A DNA stretch of 64,000 nucleotides from Arcicella rosea (GTDB lineage: Bacteria > Bacteroidota > Bacteroidia > Cytophagales > Spirosomataceae): NCBI RefSeq assembly GCF_040543805.1, contig NZ_JBEUMS010000002.1, positions 124,001-188,000 on the forward strand. Direction: 5' to 3'. The notes beneath the pieces are model-generated. The model did no database searches. It was given only the letters and a program-made list of their open reading frames with translations, and was not told the DNA's origin. Position numbers and translations under genes: made by a program. Positions 54,314-63,427 of this stretch are shown here, piece after piece (the stretch's first letter is position 1; each line of letters starts with the position of its first letter).

Positions 54314-55690
54314 TTATTCTTCTCCTCCGAACAAAGCCTCCCAAATCACATCATAAACATCCGTAGCGATAATTTCACCGTCACCAATTTTCTGGTCAGA
54401 AATTAGTATTGGGTAGTATTCTTTACCGATATTGATACCTCCATGAGAGCCTTTTACTAAGGTAGCATCTAAAGGAATTACGTCCATTAAATACCTGAAT
54501 CCTAATAGTTTACGAGCTAATTTATAGGCTGCCCGTAACTTGATAAATGGATTAGCTGGATTCATAAACATCTCAACTGGGTCATAACCTGGTTTTCTGT
54601 GGATGTCCACCAAGCGAGCATAATCGGGAGCTTTGGCATCGTCTAACCAATAATAATAAGTAAACCAGCTATCTGCATCCGCCATAACTACTAAATCACC
54701 AGAACGTTCGTGGTTGAGATGATGTTCTTTTTTACCTTCTTCATCCAAGACTAAAGCAATGCCTTTGGTATTTTCTAAAATACTTTTTACTCTTGCTTTT
54801 TCGCTTGGGTCGTTGATATAGATGTGGGCAATTTGATGGTCGGCAATGGCAAAAGCTTTTGAAATTCCTGCATCTAATAATTCATAATCACGTTCAACTC
54901 GTACAGCAATCAATCCATTTTCACGCAAAATTCTATTGATATGAATGGGATTATTAACCGTATTGATGCCATATTCAGATAAAATAATGATGTTGGTATC
55001 TTGTGCTTTATAATGATTCACCAAGTCTTCAACCAATTTATCTACTTCGCCTAATTCTTTATGAATTTTAGAAAAATCGACCCCAAATTTCTGTAAACAG
55101 TAATCTAAATGAGGCAAATAAATCAAAGTAAGTGTTGGGTCATGAGCCTTATCCACCCAAACAGAAGCGTCTGCAATCCATTTTGAGGATTTGATATTGG
55201 CATTAGGTCCCCAGAAACTAAACAATGGAAACGTGCCTAAATCTGCTTGAAGTTTATCACGTAAATCTGCTGGTTGCGAATAACAGTCTGGAGCTTTTAC
55301 GCCATCGGCATGATATTGCGGTCTCGGAGTAAGGGTATAATCTGCCGATGAGTACATATTATACCACCAAAACATTTTAGAACAAGTAAAATTTGGGTTT
55401 TTACGTTTAGCTGCTTCCCAAATTTTTTCTGCTTTCACAATCTTGTTCGACTGCTTCCAAAATTTATGTTCGTTATCTTCACGGTCGTACCAGCCATTTC
55501 CTACAATCCCATGAGTATCAGGGAATTTTCCTGTTACATAACAACTTTGTGAAGTAGTGGTAACGGCAGGAAAAACGGGTTTGATATGGGTAAGCTGATG
55601 TTCTGAAAGGTATTTTTTGATGAATGGAGTATATTCTCCGATGACGCTCGTGCTTAAACCAACGACATCTATCACTACTGTTTTTTTCAT
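54314..55690 (-). CDS. eboF: EboF: alkaline-phosphatase-superfamily phosphodiesterase-like protein
   Basis: 458 aa. The NPP/alkaline phosphatase fold is shown by FPAVTTTSQSCYVTGKFPDT, where T44 matches the nucleophilic Thr, and by later metal-site segments (LSEYGINTV, DHQIAHIY). It has no evident signal peptide. It is the last gene of a six-gene set whose order and families match the ebo cluster. The cluster has been linked to moving a precursor to the periplasm in cyanobacterial scytonemin synthesis; the reaction of EboF is not known. Confidence 0.85.
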   Translation of the reverse strand: MKKTVVIDVVGLSTSVIGEYTPFIKKYLSEHQLTHIKPVFPAVTTTSQSCYVTGKFPDTHGIVGNGWYDREDNEHKFWKQSNKIVKAEKIWEAAKRKNPNFTCSKMFWWYNMYSSADYTLTPRPQYHADGVKAPDCYSQPADLRDKLQADLGTFPLFSFWGPNANIKSSKWIADASVWVDKAHDPTLTLIYLPHLDYCLQKFGVDFSKIHKELGEVDKLVEDLVNHYKAQDTNIIILSEYGINTVNNPIHINRILRENGLIAVRVERDYELLDAGISKAFAIADHQIAHIYINDPSEKARVKSILENTKGIALVLDEEGKKEHHLNHERSGDLVVMADADSWFTYYYWLDDAKAPDYARLVDIHRKPGYDPVEMFMNPANPFIKLRAAYKLARKLLGFRYLMDVIPLDATLVKGSHGGINIGKEYYPILISDQKIGDGEIIATDVYDVIWEALFGGEE

Positions 55691-55692
55691 AT

Positions 55693-55893
55693 AGCTATTA
55701 GCTTTAAGCTCTGAGCCGTGAGCTTTGAGCTTTTTGTTTTAAATAATTTTATAGCCGAGAGCTTCGAGTAATGAGCTGTGAGTTTTATTTATTGTGTTTA
55801 CTGATGGTATGACTTCAAGTCATGCCATCAGTAATTCTTCATCACAAGCAATTAAAAAAAGCTCAAAGCTAATTGCTCAAGGCTCATAGCTAA
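55693..55893. repeat. GAGCT-family repeats around an 18-bp hairpin
   Basis: Repeat words at 55693-55732, 55753-55784 and 55860-55893 flank a hairpin at 55798-55834 (arms TTACTGATGGTATGACTT and complement, one G-U pair). The hairpin core resembles the one at 39783-39846. It separates eboF from eboE. Confidence 0.75.
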
Positions 55894-55896
55894 ACA

Positions 55897-57108
55897 CTAA
55901 AGCAATCCCTTCACCCAAGTAACTTCACGGGCGATTGACTCATTCAGTGGTACTTGTACTTCTGGCGGTAAAACGCCCCAAGTATAAGTTTCTATTTCTA
56001 AATGATTGGTAAATGGCTTTTGTTTATGAATCGCAATCGTATCTACAATGTCAGATTGTGTCGAAGAAAGTTCTCCGTATTGTTCTATAAACAAAGGAAC
56101 GTGAAAATGTACTCGCCATTCTTCGTGTTTTCCTACTTGATAATCTTCAATGGCAAGGTTTAAATCTTGATATTTTTCAAAAGTTCCATCTGCTTTTCTG
56201 GCAATTACTTGGTGCAAATAACTGGCTTCATCATACTGAGCAATAGCTTTTAATTTAGTTGCTGCATCATTTGTAAAATCAACTTTGATAGCAGAACTAA
56301 TCTGAATTTTGCCAACTGCAATATTAGCTTTTGCTAATTTCTCTACTACAACTTCTGGCTTTTCGTAGCTTACTGCAAAGTGGCAAACATCATAACATAA
56401 CTGAATATGTGTATGTAAAATCGCCAATGTTTCTTCGGTTGAATTCCCTTTTTTAGCAAAGTATTCAATGGCAATTGGTCTTAAATAATCTTCGTACCAA
56501 GTAATAAATTCCGTAGAATTTTCTAAAATTCCATCTGGTTCTGGTTCGATATCCAAATGTAAAACCTTACCCGTTGCTTGTTTGATGGCGATTAATTCGT
56601 CCAACACCAAAAGCATATTTTGTGTCGCTAAAGTAGTGGCATGATGAAGAGTTTCTAAAGGATTTTCACTTTCAACTTTCCACCAAAAACGATAAGAAAG
56701 CGGCGAAGTAGAAATTCCTCCTTCTTGCATATCGGCTGGTAATAATTTCGCCAAAAGCTTGAACATTCGGATGGAATACTGTACTCTATCATCTGTCGTC
56801 CAGTCGGGTGCGTGTACTTGGTCTTTTACAACTACATCATGAAAACCGCCATAAGGAAAACCATTCATCGTAAAAACGTAGCAATCATTTGCTGACAACC
56901 AATTTTGAAAGGCTTCAAAATTAGCAGTTTCCGACAAATCTATACTTGCTTGATTCGCCAAACGCAAACCAATTCCCATCGAAGCGTCTTTACTTACTGA
57001 ATTTTTAATTTCAGGAATGCTACTTTGGAGTACTGAAAAATGATGTTTCCAATCTTCTCCTGGATGAATATTACTACAATATGTTAAAAGTCCGAATGGA
57101 GTTTTCAT
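55897..57108 (-). CDS. eboE: EboE: TIM-barrel metabolite traffic protein
   Basis: 403 aa. It has a xylose-isomerase-like TIM-barrel character (LTYCSNIHPGEDWKHHFSVL at the start, VLHLDIEPEPDGILENS in the middle, QLCYDVCHFAVSYEKPEVV later). The first segment is the usual mark of EboE. No real xylose isomerase active site is expected to be assumed from this. It is 3 bp from eboD, so they are co-transcribed. Its biochemical activity is unknown. Confidence 0.88.
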   Translation of the reverse strand: MKTPFGLLTYCSNIHPGEDWKHHFSVLQSSIPEIKNSVSKDASMGIGLRLANQASIDLSETANFEAFQNWLSANDCYVFTMNGFPYGGFHDVVVKDQVHAPDWTTDDRVQYSIRMFKLLAKLLPADMQEGGISTSPLSYRFWWKVESENPLETLHHATTLATQNMLLVLDELIAIKQATGKVLHLDIEPEPDGILENSTEFITWYEDYLRPIAIEYFAKKGNSTEETLAILHTHIQLCYDVCHFAVSYEKPEVVVEKLAKANIAVGKIQISSAIKVDFTNDAATKLKAIAQYDEASYLHQVIARKADGTFEKYQDLNLAIEDYQVGKHEEWRVHFHVPLFIEQYGELSSTQSDIVDTIAIHKQKPFTNHLEIETYTWGVLPPEVQVPLNESIAREVTWVKGLL

Positions 57109-57111
57109 AAT

Positions 57112-58269
57112 TTATGAGCGTTTTTCGAGATAATCTACGGCTTGTTTTACCAATTCAAAATCTATTTCGTGTACTTCAATGCCTTTACCAAGTCCTTCTA
57201 ATAAAGTAATGGTAAGGCGTCCTCCCAAGTGTTCACGGAATTCGTTTAAGCCTTTCCAAAGATTGATTTTATCATTTTCGGCTAAAGCTGGATGATACAA
57301 ATCGAAACCAAGATTTTCTAAAACTAATAAAATTCTATCTAAAGCATCTTCCGAAATCATGCCTTTTAAGAAAGAATAAGCACAATCTAAAGCGATACCG
57401 ATGGCAACGGCTTCGCCGTGACGAATTTCAAAATTGGTAAGATATTCTAATTTATGAGCCGCCCAGTGACCAAAATCTAAAGGACGAGCAGAGCCACTTT
57501 CAAAAGGATCTCCACTTGAAATGTGTTGAACGTGTAATTCTGCACAACGGAAAATTTGCTCATTCATCGACTCTTCGTCACGATGTGCCAACAAAACGGA
57601 TTTGTTTTCAAGCCATTCAAAAAAAGATAAATCCTTGATTAAGGCTACTTTAACAGCTTCCGAAATTCCCGAACGCCAATCTCTATCGCTCAAAGTTTTC
57701 AAGAAAGTACTGTCATTAAAAACGGCTACTGGCGGAGCGAAAGTGCCAAGGAAATTCTTTTTTCCGAAGTAATTTACACCATTTTTCACCCCAACTCCTG
57801 AATCATTCTGAGAAAGTACTGTCGTAGGAATACGAATGTGTTTTACGCCACGATGAGCAATCGCAGAAGCGTAGCCAGTCATATCTAAAAAAGCTCCACC
57901 GCCAATCGCTGCCACAAAAGAGTGGCGGTCGATACCATAAGTATCAATTGCACGAAGAGTTTGAGCTAAATATATTTCGTCATTTTTTACTTGTTCTCCA
58001 CCCGGTAAGACTAAAATATCGGCTACTAATTCAATTTCTTCTTGATTGGCGAAGTAATTTTTGATAGCTTCTTGTAGATATTGGTGATGTTCGGCAACGC
58101 CTTCGTCGATGACAAATAAGATTTTCTTATGAAATTGGTTCGCCCCGTAATGGGTGCCAAAATTGTTTAAAAAAGTAATTAAAGTAGTATTTTCAGGAGC
58201 GAAAAGATTTTCGATAAATAAAATATTATACGAAAACTGAACCTGAAAGCTTTGCTGAATCTGAGACAT
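57112..58269 (-). CDS. eboD: EboD: 3-dehydroquinate synthase-like enzyme
   Basis: 385 aa. The DHQS fold shows the NAD-binding GGGAFLDMTGYASAIAHRG and the metal ligands E204, H268 and H284 (SEAVKV, DFGHWAAH, RHGEAVAIG). The family includes AroB, 2-deoxy-scyllo-inosose synthase and valienol-type cyclases, so it may make a cyclitol-like compound, not dehydroquinate. Context (UbiA, TatD, EboE genes) favours EboD over a housekeeping AroB. Confidence 0.88.
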   Translation of the reverse strand: MSQIQQSFQVQFSYNILFIENLFAPENTTLITFLNNFGTHYGANQFHKKILFVIDEGVAEHHQYLQEAIKNYFANQEEIELVADILVLPGGEQVKNDEIYLAQTLRAIDTYGIDRHSFVAAIGGGAFLDMTGYASAIAHRGVKHIRIPTTVLSQNDSGVGVKNGVNYFGKKNFLGTFAPPVAVFNDSTFLKTLSDRDWRSGISEAVKVALIKDLSFFEWLENKSVLLAHRDEESMNEQIFRCAELHVQHISSGDPFESGSARPLDFGHWAAHKLEYLTNFEIRHGEAVAIGIALDCAYSFLKGMISEDALDRILLVLENLGFDLYHPALAENDKINLWKGLNEFREHLGGRLTITLLEGLGKGIEVHEIDFELVKQAVDYLEKRS

Positions 58270-58302
58270 TTATTGTAAGAGTAAAAAATCGAATTTATTA
58301 AA

Positions 58303-59184
58303 TTAAGTAACTGCGAAAATCTTCGCCAATTTCATTGAAAAAGGTAATAAAGCTAAAACACACAAAGCCAGTATCCAGTTTCCTGAAACACTTACCCAAG
58401 CGGCATCCATTACGATAAGCGAGAGCACTCCAGCCTTTACAGCTTTGCCAATATTCGGACCGATTGGATTTGAAATAGCAGTAATTAATGGTTTGAAAAT
58501 CAAATAAATATGCAATAACACAAAACCAATAGCGAATAAAAAGTAGCCTAATTGATAAGCGAAAAGTAGCTGAGAAATGCTAACAAAAGCGTATAAAAAT
58601 CCTGCAAAATATAAAGTTTTTTGACTACCTCCATGTACTTCTCCACGACTTACCATCGTAATAGCAGCAATGTAAATTACCGGAATTACGCCCAACCACC
58701 ACAAAGAAGCTGGAGCAGTTGCCACGGCTGACATCCCCAAAATAAGGTTTCCACCCCGACAAAGTCCCATATTGATTGGTCCTAAAATATCATGATGTTT
58801 CCCGAAACGATTATAGGCTAAGGCTAAAATAGCCACAATAATGGCAATGAGTCCGCTTTGTGTACTGTTGAAAAAAGCGGCTACAATACCCATTAAAAGC
58901 CAAAAGCTACCCCATAAGGTAGCATTTGTTTTACTCACTTTTCCGCTTGGAATTGGTCGTTCGGGTCGTTCGATGGCATCTAATTCGGCATCAAAAACAT
59001 CATTAAATACAATTCCACCACCATATAAACCTTTAGTGGCGATGGAAAGTAAAATGACTGTTTTGATACTGGCGATGTCAGTTGAAAAAGTAAAACCTGC
59101 GATAGAAATTCCTGCGAAAATATCCGCTACGGATGTTACAATATTGGCAGGTCTTAGCAGTTGGAAGTATGCTTTTATATTCAA
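58303..59184 (-). CDS. eboC: EboC: UbiA-like prenyltransferase
   Basis: 293 aa membrane protein with about 8 hydrophobic segments. The UbiA Asp-rich motif is NDVFDAELDAIERPERPIPSG (shortened: N61, D62, D65, D69), which binds Mg-diphosphate. It would attach a prenyl chain to an acceptor, perhaps the EboD product. A second Asp motif typical of UbiA is not obvious to me, so catalysis is not certain. Confidence 0.88.
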   Translation of the reverse strand: MNIKAYFQLLRPANIVTSVADIFAGISIAGFTFSTDIASIKTVILLSIATKGLYGGGIVFNDVFDAELDAIERPERPIPSGKVSKTNATLWGSFWLLMGIVAAFFNSTQSGLIAIIVAILALAYNRFGKHHDILGPINMGLCRGGNLILGMSAVATAPASLWWLGVIPVIYIAAITMVSRGEVHGGSQKTLYFAGFLYAFVSISQLLFAYQLGYFLFAIGFVLLHIYLIFKPLITAISNPIGPNIGKAVKAGVLSLIVMDAAWVSVSGNWILALCVLALLPFSMKLAKIFAVT

Positions 59185-59187
59185 AAT

Positions 59188-60207
59188 CTAACGAATGATT
59201 AAGGCATTTTTATCGACTCTCGGCTGTTGTCCACCTCTCAAAATCGTATTGCCATTATATTTTAAAGTTTGGTCAATTTCTTGTGGATTTTCAAAATCTT
59301 CCACATTAATTTGTCCGCTTTGTGCAAAAGCATCAATCGCATTTTGATAAGTAACCAAACGAATATCATGATCTGAAATTCCTTTAATTTTCATCAAAGC
59401 GGCAGTTTTTGGTATTGCCAAAGGGTCGCTAATGCCCCAATCAGCAGCAGAATTAATCATAATTCTTTCAGAACCGTATTGTTTTACTACTTCTACCATA
59501 CGCTCATTTCCCATTTTGGTAAATGGATAAATGGTAAATGCTGCATAAAAACCTTGGTCTAAAACACTTTTTACAGTTTCTTCATTATTATGGTCAATGA
59601 TAACCATTTGTGGGTCGATGCCATGTTCAAGGGCAATTGCCATACTTCTTTCCGTTCCTTTTTTCTTGTCACGGTGCGGAGTGTGTACTTGTACGGGCAA
59701 ACCAGCTTCTTTGGCTAACTCTAATTGTAAACGATAATACTTTTCTTCGGCAGCAGTTTGGTCGTCAAAACCAATTTCACCAACACCAACTACGCCTTCT
59801 TTGTATAAATACAATGGTAAAATTTCCATTACTTCTTCCGCAAGTGCTTCGTTATTGGCTTCACGAGAGTTCAAACCAATAGTACAGTAATGCTTAATAC
59901 CAAATTGCGAAGAGCGAAAACGCTCCCAACCAATCAAACTACTGTAATAATCTTTGAAAGTTGAAAGCCCAGTACGTGGCTGACCAAGCCAAAATGCAGG
60001 TTCAATAATTGCCACAACACCAGCATCAGCCAAAGCTTGATAATCGTCTGTTGTGCGTGAAGTCATGTGAATGTGTGGATCAAAAAATTTCATATCTTTG
60101 ATATAATCCATAAAATTTACTTGCACATTCGTTGCCGTTGCCAATTCTTCGGCTGTTCCTTCAAAATGAGAAGGATTTTTGGCTATTTCATTATGTTTTT
60201 GACACAT
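59188..60207 (-). CDS. eboB: EboB: TatD-family metal hydrolase
   Basis: 339 aa. The TatD/amidohydrolase metal motif FFDPHIHMTSR supplies H45 and H47; later HTPHRDKKKGT and VIIDHNNEETV match further metal-site positions. Met33 or Met39 (MKFFDPHIH) may be the true start, since other family members begin close to this motif. The gene ends 3 bp before eboC. Its substrate is unknown. Confidence 0.87.
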   Translation of the reverse strand: MCQKHNEIAKNPSHFEGTAEELATATNVQVNFMDYIKDMKFFDPHIHMTSRTTDDYQALADAGVVAIIEPAFWLGQPRTGLSTFKDYYSSLIGWERFRSSQFGIKHYCTIGLNSREANNEALAEEVMEILPLYLYKEGVVGVGEIGFDDQTAAEEKYYRLQLELAKEAGLPVQVHTPHRDKKKGTERSMAIALEHGIDPQMVIIDHNNEETVKSVLDQGFYAAFTIYPFTKMGNERMVEVVKQYGSERIMINSAADWGISDPLAIPKTAALMKIKGISDHDIRLVTYQNAIDAFAQSGQINVEDFENPQEIDQTLKYNGNTILRGGQQPRVDKNALIIR

Positions 60208-60228
60208 TTTTTTAGTGGCTAATGGCTC

Positions 60229-60264
60229 AATTCAAGATTTTACTCACAAAACCATTCTTGAATT
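60229..60264. repeat. 9-bp hairpin between eboA and eboB
   Basis: AATTCAAGA at 60229-60237 and TCTTGAATT at 60256-60264, in the 126-bp gap. No T tract is seen in the minus-strand direction, so it may tune the expression of eboB relative to eboA. Confidence 0.5.
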
Positions 60265-60333
60265 AAGTCTAAATTTCAGATAAAATGCTTATTTGTATAT
60301 CCTTTATTATCGGAAAAAAAGTAAAGAAATCAA

Positions 60334-61149
60334 CTATTTTTCTAATTTTTCCCAAGTAATATTGTCTTCTCCCAGTTCATTGATCATAGAAACATATTTG
60401 TTTAACAATGCTTTAGCTGGTTCAAAAGTACTTTCTCTACATACTAAAATGGCAGCAATTTGATTATCAGAATTATCAGTTTGCAACAATTTTTCAATAT
60501 CTTTCAAGATTTCTTCATTCAAAAAATTAGTTACTAATCGCCAAACTTGTGCAGGGACAGAACGACCAGCCGCCCAACGTTCATGAGCAAAATCGGAAAG
60601 CGTATCGGCTAATTTTTGATTTGCTTTTTCTGCTAAACCTTGAATTAAATGAATCGGTTTAGCATTAAAAATACATTTTAACACCAATTGATTCCATTCT
60701 GCTTCGGTAAAATAAGTAGCAGGAAAAGTATTTCTAAACGCCAAAGCATCGAAAATTAAACCAATATTCGAGCGAACTGCTTCTGTCGCTCTATAAACCC
60801 ATTTATCTTGGAAAGCCAAATAAGGTAAAGCAGAATAAAGTGCTACAGCTTCGTTGATTTCGGCAGTATCAAAAAGTGCGTTGATATTTTTGAGATACGT
60901 TTCTTCAACATCTTGCGGAATTGACAATAACAAGTAAACTCGTGTCAGTCTATCCAGTGTCCATTCGTGAAGGATATCTTCTTCATCAAAACTTACTTGT
61001 ACTGTTTTTTTCGATACAAATCTTGGTGCGGCTACAAAGGCAGTTAAAATATTTTTGCTATCGCCTGAAGTTTTACTTGAAATCCAATTTTGTTCTTTTT
61101 CTGAAGTGTTTTCTTGGATAATACTCAAAAGTTTGCTGACTATACTCAC
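60334..61149 (-). CDS. eboA: EboA family protein
   Basis: 271 aa, mostly helical, with no signal peptide or recognised catalytic motif. Typical EboA-like features are the repeated helices (LTRVYLLLSIP, EAVALYSALPYLA and KWVYRATEAVRSNIGLIFDA). It is the first gene of the cluster, 84 bp after the recombinase gene, and its function is unknown. The assignment rests on position in the cluster and general resemblance. Confidence 0.85.
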   Translation of the reverse strand: MSIVSKLLSIIQENTSEKEQNWISSKTSGDSKNILTAFVAAPRFVSKKTVQVSFDEEDILHEWTLDRLTRVYLLLSIPQDVEETYLKNINALFDTAEINEAVALYSALPYLAFQDKWVYRATEAVRSNIGLIFDALAFRNTFPATYFTEAEWNQLVLKCIFNAKPIHLIQGLAEKANQKLADTLSDFAHERWAAGRSVPAQVWRLVTNFLNEEILKDIEKLLQTDNSDNQIAAILVCRESTFEPAKALLNKYVSMINELGEDNITWEKLEK

Positions 61150-61186
61150 AATATCTATTGTCTAAATAATAAAAAATAATAATTAT

Positions 61187-61194
61187 CAAAGGTA
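61187..61194 (-). promoter_or_regulatory. Possible -7 element for the ebo operon
   Basis: On the minus strand TACCTTTG matches TAnnTTTG, 37 bp before the eboA start. A good -33 TTG is not seen. The site would make the cluster independent of the recombinase gene. Confidence 0.4.
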
Positions 61195-61233
61195 AGAAGC
61201 CTTTCTTAAATTTAACTTAATAAAAGTCATTGT

Positions 61234-61917
61234 TTAAGCAAGATTTATCTCTTTTTGCCTTTTTATCAAATACCAAACCGTTGAACGGTTAAACAGTTTA
61301 CCTTTAACGGTTCTAAAACCAAAATTATTGAGTTCTTGGGCGATACTTTCCAAAGTATATTCATCACGATTATATCTGGCAATCATCCCACTTGCCATTT
61401 TATTATTGATATTTTTAATGGCTTTTTCTCTTTGCATTTTTCCACCAAGCTCACGAGTTTCTTGCGTAAAATACTGTGGATTGCCCATTTTCTCTCCTCT
61501 TTTTTTCTTGGCTTCTAAAGCGACTTTTGTTCTGATACTGATAATTTCTCTTTCTCTTTGGGCGAAAATCGCATAAATTCCAAGCGTAACTGTATCAGTA
61601 TCAGGCAAATCGCAGCTTTTAAAATTATCACCCAGTAATTTCTTCAATTTGAAAATATGTTCAATATCACGACTTAAACGATCTAATTTTGCTACGATAA
61701 ATGTATATTTATTTTCATTACACAATTTTATAGCTTCCATCAATTTCGGACGATTTTCAATATCTTTTCCGCTGATGGCTTCAATAAATTCATGCTCAAT
61801 TTCGGCTTCATCAATTTTTGCATAATGTTCAATGATGGCTCGCTGGGCTTCTAAACCCAAACCAGAACGCTCCTGCCCTTTTGTAGAAACTCTTAAATAA
61901 CTGACATATTTTTTCAT
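61234..61917 (-). CDS. Serine recombinase (resolvase/invertase family)
   Basis: 227 aa. The catalytic Ser is S11 in YLRVSTKGQ, with R9 beside it, and the arginines R80 and R83 in KLDRLSRD complete the active site. A C-terminal helix-turn-helix (about 180-220, YTLESIAQELNNFGFR) binds DNA. It is intact and short enough to be a resolvase or invertase, not a large integrase. No mobile element ends are visible near it. An inverted repeat 250 bp upstream is a candidate binding site. Confidence 0.9.
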   Translation of the reverse strand: MKKYVSYLRVSTKGQERSGLGLEAQRAIIEHYAKIDEAEIEHEFIEAISGKDIENRPKLMEAIKLCNENKYTFIVAKLDRLSRDIEHIFKLKKLLGDNFKSCDLPDTDTVTLGIYAIFAQREREIISIRTKVALEAKKKRGEKMGNPQYFTQETRELGGKMQREKAIKNINNKMASGMIARYNRDEYTLESIAQELNNFGFRTVKGKLFNRSTVWYLIKRQKEINLA

Positions 61918-62409
61918 AGCATTTTATTTTTCTGAATCTAGGAATTGTTGCTTAAATATTTGATTATCAGACGAAAATTATCGAAAAATCAAAATTTCAA
62001 TTTGCTGAGATTTTAATATTCACTTTCTGAATGAATATTGATATGAAATGTTGGATTCTCGTCGGCTTTGGTTTGAATTTTCACGAAGAATATTTTCTCT
62101 GAATATGTCACGTTGATAAAAACCAAAATAGCCGGATACTTTTTCAAGTTTAAGCAAAGATAATAAGTTTTGTTTAAAATCTTAGAGGGTCATATTAGAT
62201 TTTAAACAAAAGTGCTAAAACCCAGATTTTATTTTTTGAGTGTTGATTTTTCACTTTTTTTTAACTAAATGAATTTTATTTTTTCAAAATGGATTATTGT
62301 ATTTATAATCCTTTACTGAGAATATTATTTCTTGTTCTATGACAATGTTTAGATGTAGTACATTTCCCAAATTTGAAATGTCAAGAGTAATATTCAAATT
62401 TTAATCGTC
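61918..62409. other. Non-coding gap between recombinase and LpxR-type genes
   Basis: AT-rich 492-bp gap without an ORF. The only structure I see is the inverted repeat at 62168-62211. Confidence 0.5.
62168..62211. repeat. 15-bp perfect inverted repeat, possible recombinase site
   Basis: TTTTGTTTAAAATCT at 62168-62182 and its exact reverse complement at 62197-62211, with a 14-base centre. It lies between the divergent recombinase and LpxR-type genes and could be a recombinase or operator site. Confidence 0.6.
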
Positions 62410-63384
62410 ATGAGAAAAGCTATCCAAATTTTAAGTATCATTTTTATTTTTACCAATACTTTAATTGCCCAAAAATCAGAACCAAGATTTCTGTTTAGGT
62501 TATATGAAGACAACGATTTTTTTAACATTCGTGGAATCGGAACAGACGAGGCTTATAGTAATGGAACTAGATTCGATTTATTCTATACCAAAAAACATGA
62601 ATCGAAATTTTTTGTAGATAAATTATTACCGAAAGCAGGCGATAGTACAGTAAATGTTTTTGGCTGGGGATTGACTCAACTAATGGTAACTCCGAGAGAC
62701 ATTACAAAAACAGAGTTTCAGCCAGATGATTATCCTTTTGCAGGTTCATTATACGTTTCGCATACTTTGTATTCTTATAATCCTGTAAAGAAATATGATT
62801 TTCAGACAGAGGTGATTGCGGGAGTGAGAGGTCCAGCTGCATTGGCAAAACGAACTCAAATATTTGCACATAAACTAATTAATGATAGAACTCCAAGAGG
62901 ATGGGATAATCAATTAGCCAATACTGTAATTTTCAATGTCAATTTTACTGCTGAAAAAGAGCTATTTCATTATCACAAATTTGTTGAAGTAATGGTAGGA
63001 GGAAGGGCGACTGTTGGCAATATGCTGAATTCATTGACAGTATTTCCGATGGTTAGAATCGGGAAATTTAGTCCGTATTTTCAAGGGTTTTTGAATCAAT
63101 ATGGAAGTAAATCTAAACGATTTAAGAAATTTCAAGCCTATTTTATCTTTAAACCAGAAGCTTCATTTATCGTAACCAATAAGTTAATGAATGGAGAGTT
63201 GAAAAACTCACAAACGGCTGTATTTGAGAATGATATAAGAAATTGGTTCGCCGAAGTTTCGTATGGAGCAGTGATTACAAAAGGGAATTTTGGGATTTCA
63301 TATACCCAAAAAGTAGCAAGTGCTTATAAAAAAGGACTCTATCGCCACAGTGTTGGCAATCTTTCATTGTATTACAATTGGTAA
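62410..63384 (+). CDS. LpxR-family lipid A 3'-O-deacylase (DUF2219)
   Basis: 324 aa with a signal peptide (about 1-21, ending LIAQ). It is a beta-barrel outer membrane protein by pattern, ending in aromatic YYNW. Family motifs: YEDNDFF with N35 and D36, TDEAYSNG with T45, and QIFAHKLINDRTPRGWDNQL with H154, which match the catalytic residues known for LpxR. It removes an acyl chain from lipid A, altering immune recognition or membrane properties. It stands alone. Confidence 0.85.
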   Translation: MRKAIQILSIIFIFTNTLIAQKSEPRFLFRLYEDNDFFNIRGIGTDEAYSNGTRFDLFYTKKHESKFFVDKLLPKAGDSTVNVFGWGLTQLMVTPRDITKTEFQPDDYPFAGSLYVSHTLYSYNPVKKYDFQTEVIAGVRGPAALAKRTQIFAHKLINDRTPRGWDNQLANTVIFNVNFTAEKELFHYHKFVEVMVGGRATVGNMLNSLTVFPMVRIGKFSPYFQGFLNQYGSKSKRFKKFQAYFIFKPEASFIVTNKLMNGELKNSQTAVFENDIRNWFAEVSYGAVITKGNFGISYTQKVASAYKKGLYRHSVGNLSLYYNW

Positions 63385-63398
63385 ATTAATTAGCTTTG
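63367..63398 (+). promoter_or_regulatory. Possible promoter for the dehydrogenase gene
   Basis: TTG at 63367-63369 and TAGCTTTG at 63391-63398, spaced by 21 bases, fit the TTG-n19-21-TAnnTTTG Bacteroidota pattern. The site overlaps the end of the LpxR-type gene and lies 30 bp before the next start codon. Confidence 0.45.
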
Positions 63399-63427
63399 TG
63401 ATAATTATGAATTATTAACAAAGCAAG

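Noticed and set aside
57112..58269. Housekeeping aroB (3-dehydroquinate synthase)
   Set aside because: The gene sits between EboE and UbiA-like EboC genes with 3 and 33 bp gaps, which fits EboD better.
61234..61917. Complete transposon or prophage around the serine recombinase
   Set aside because: No second transposition gene, terminal inverted repeats around the gene or phage genes are visible.
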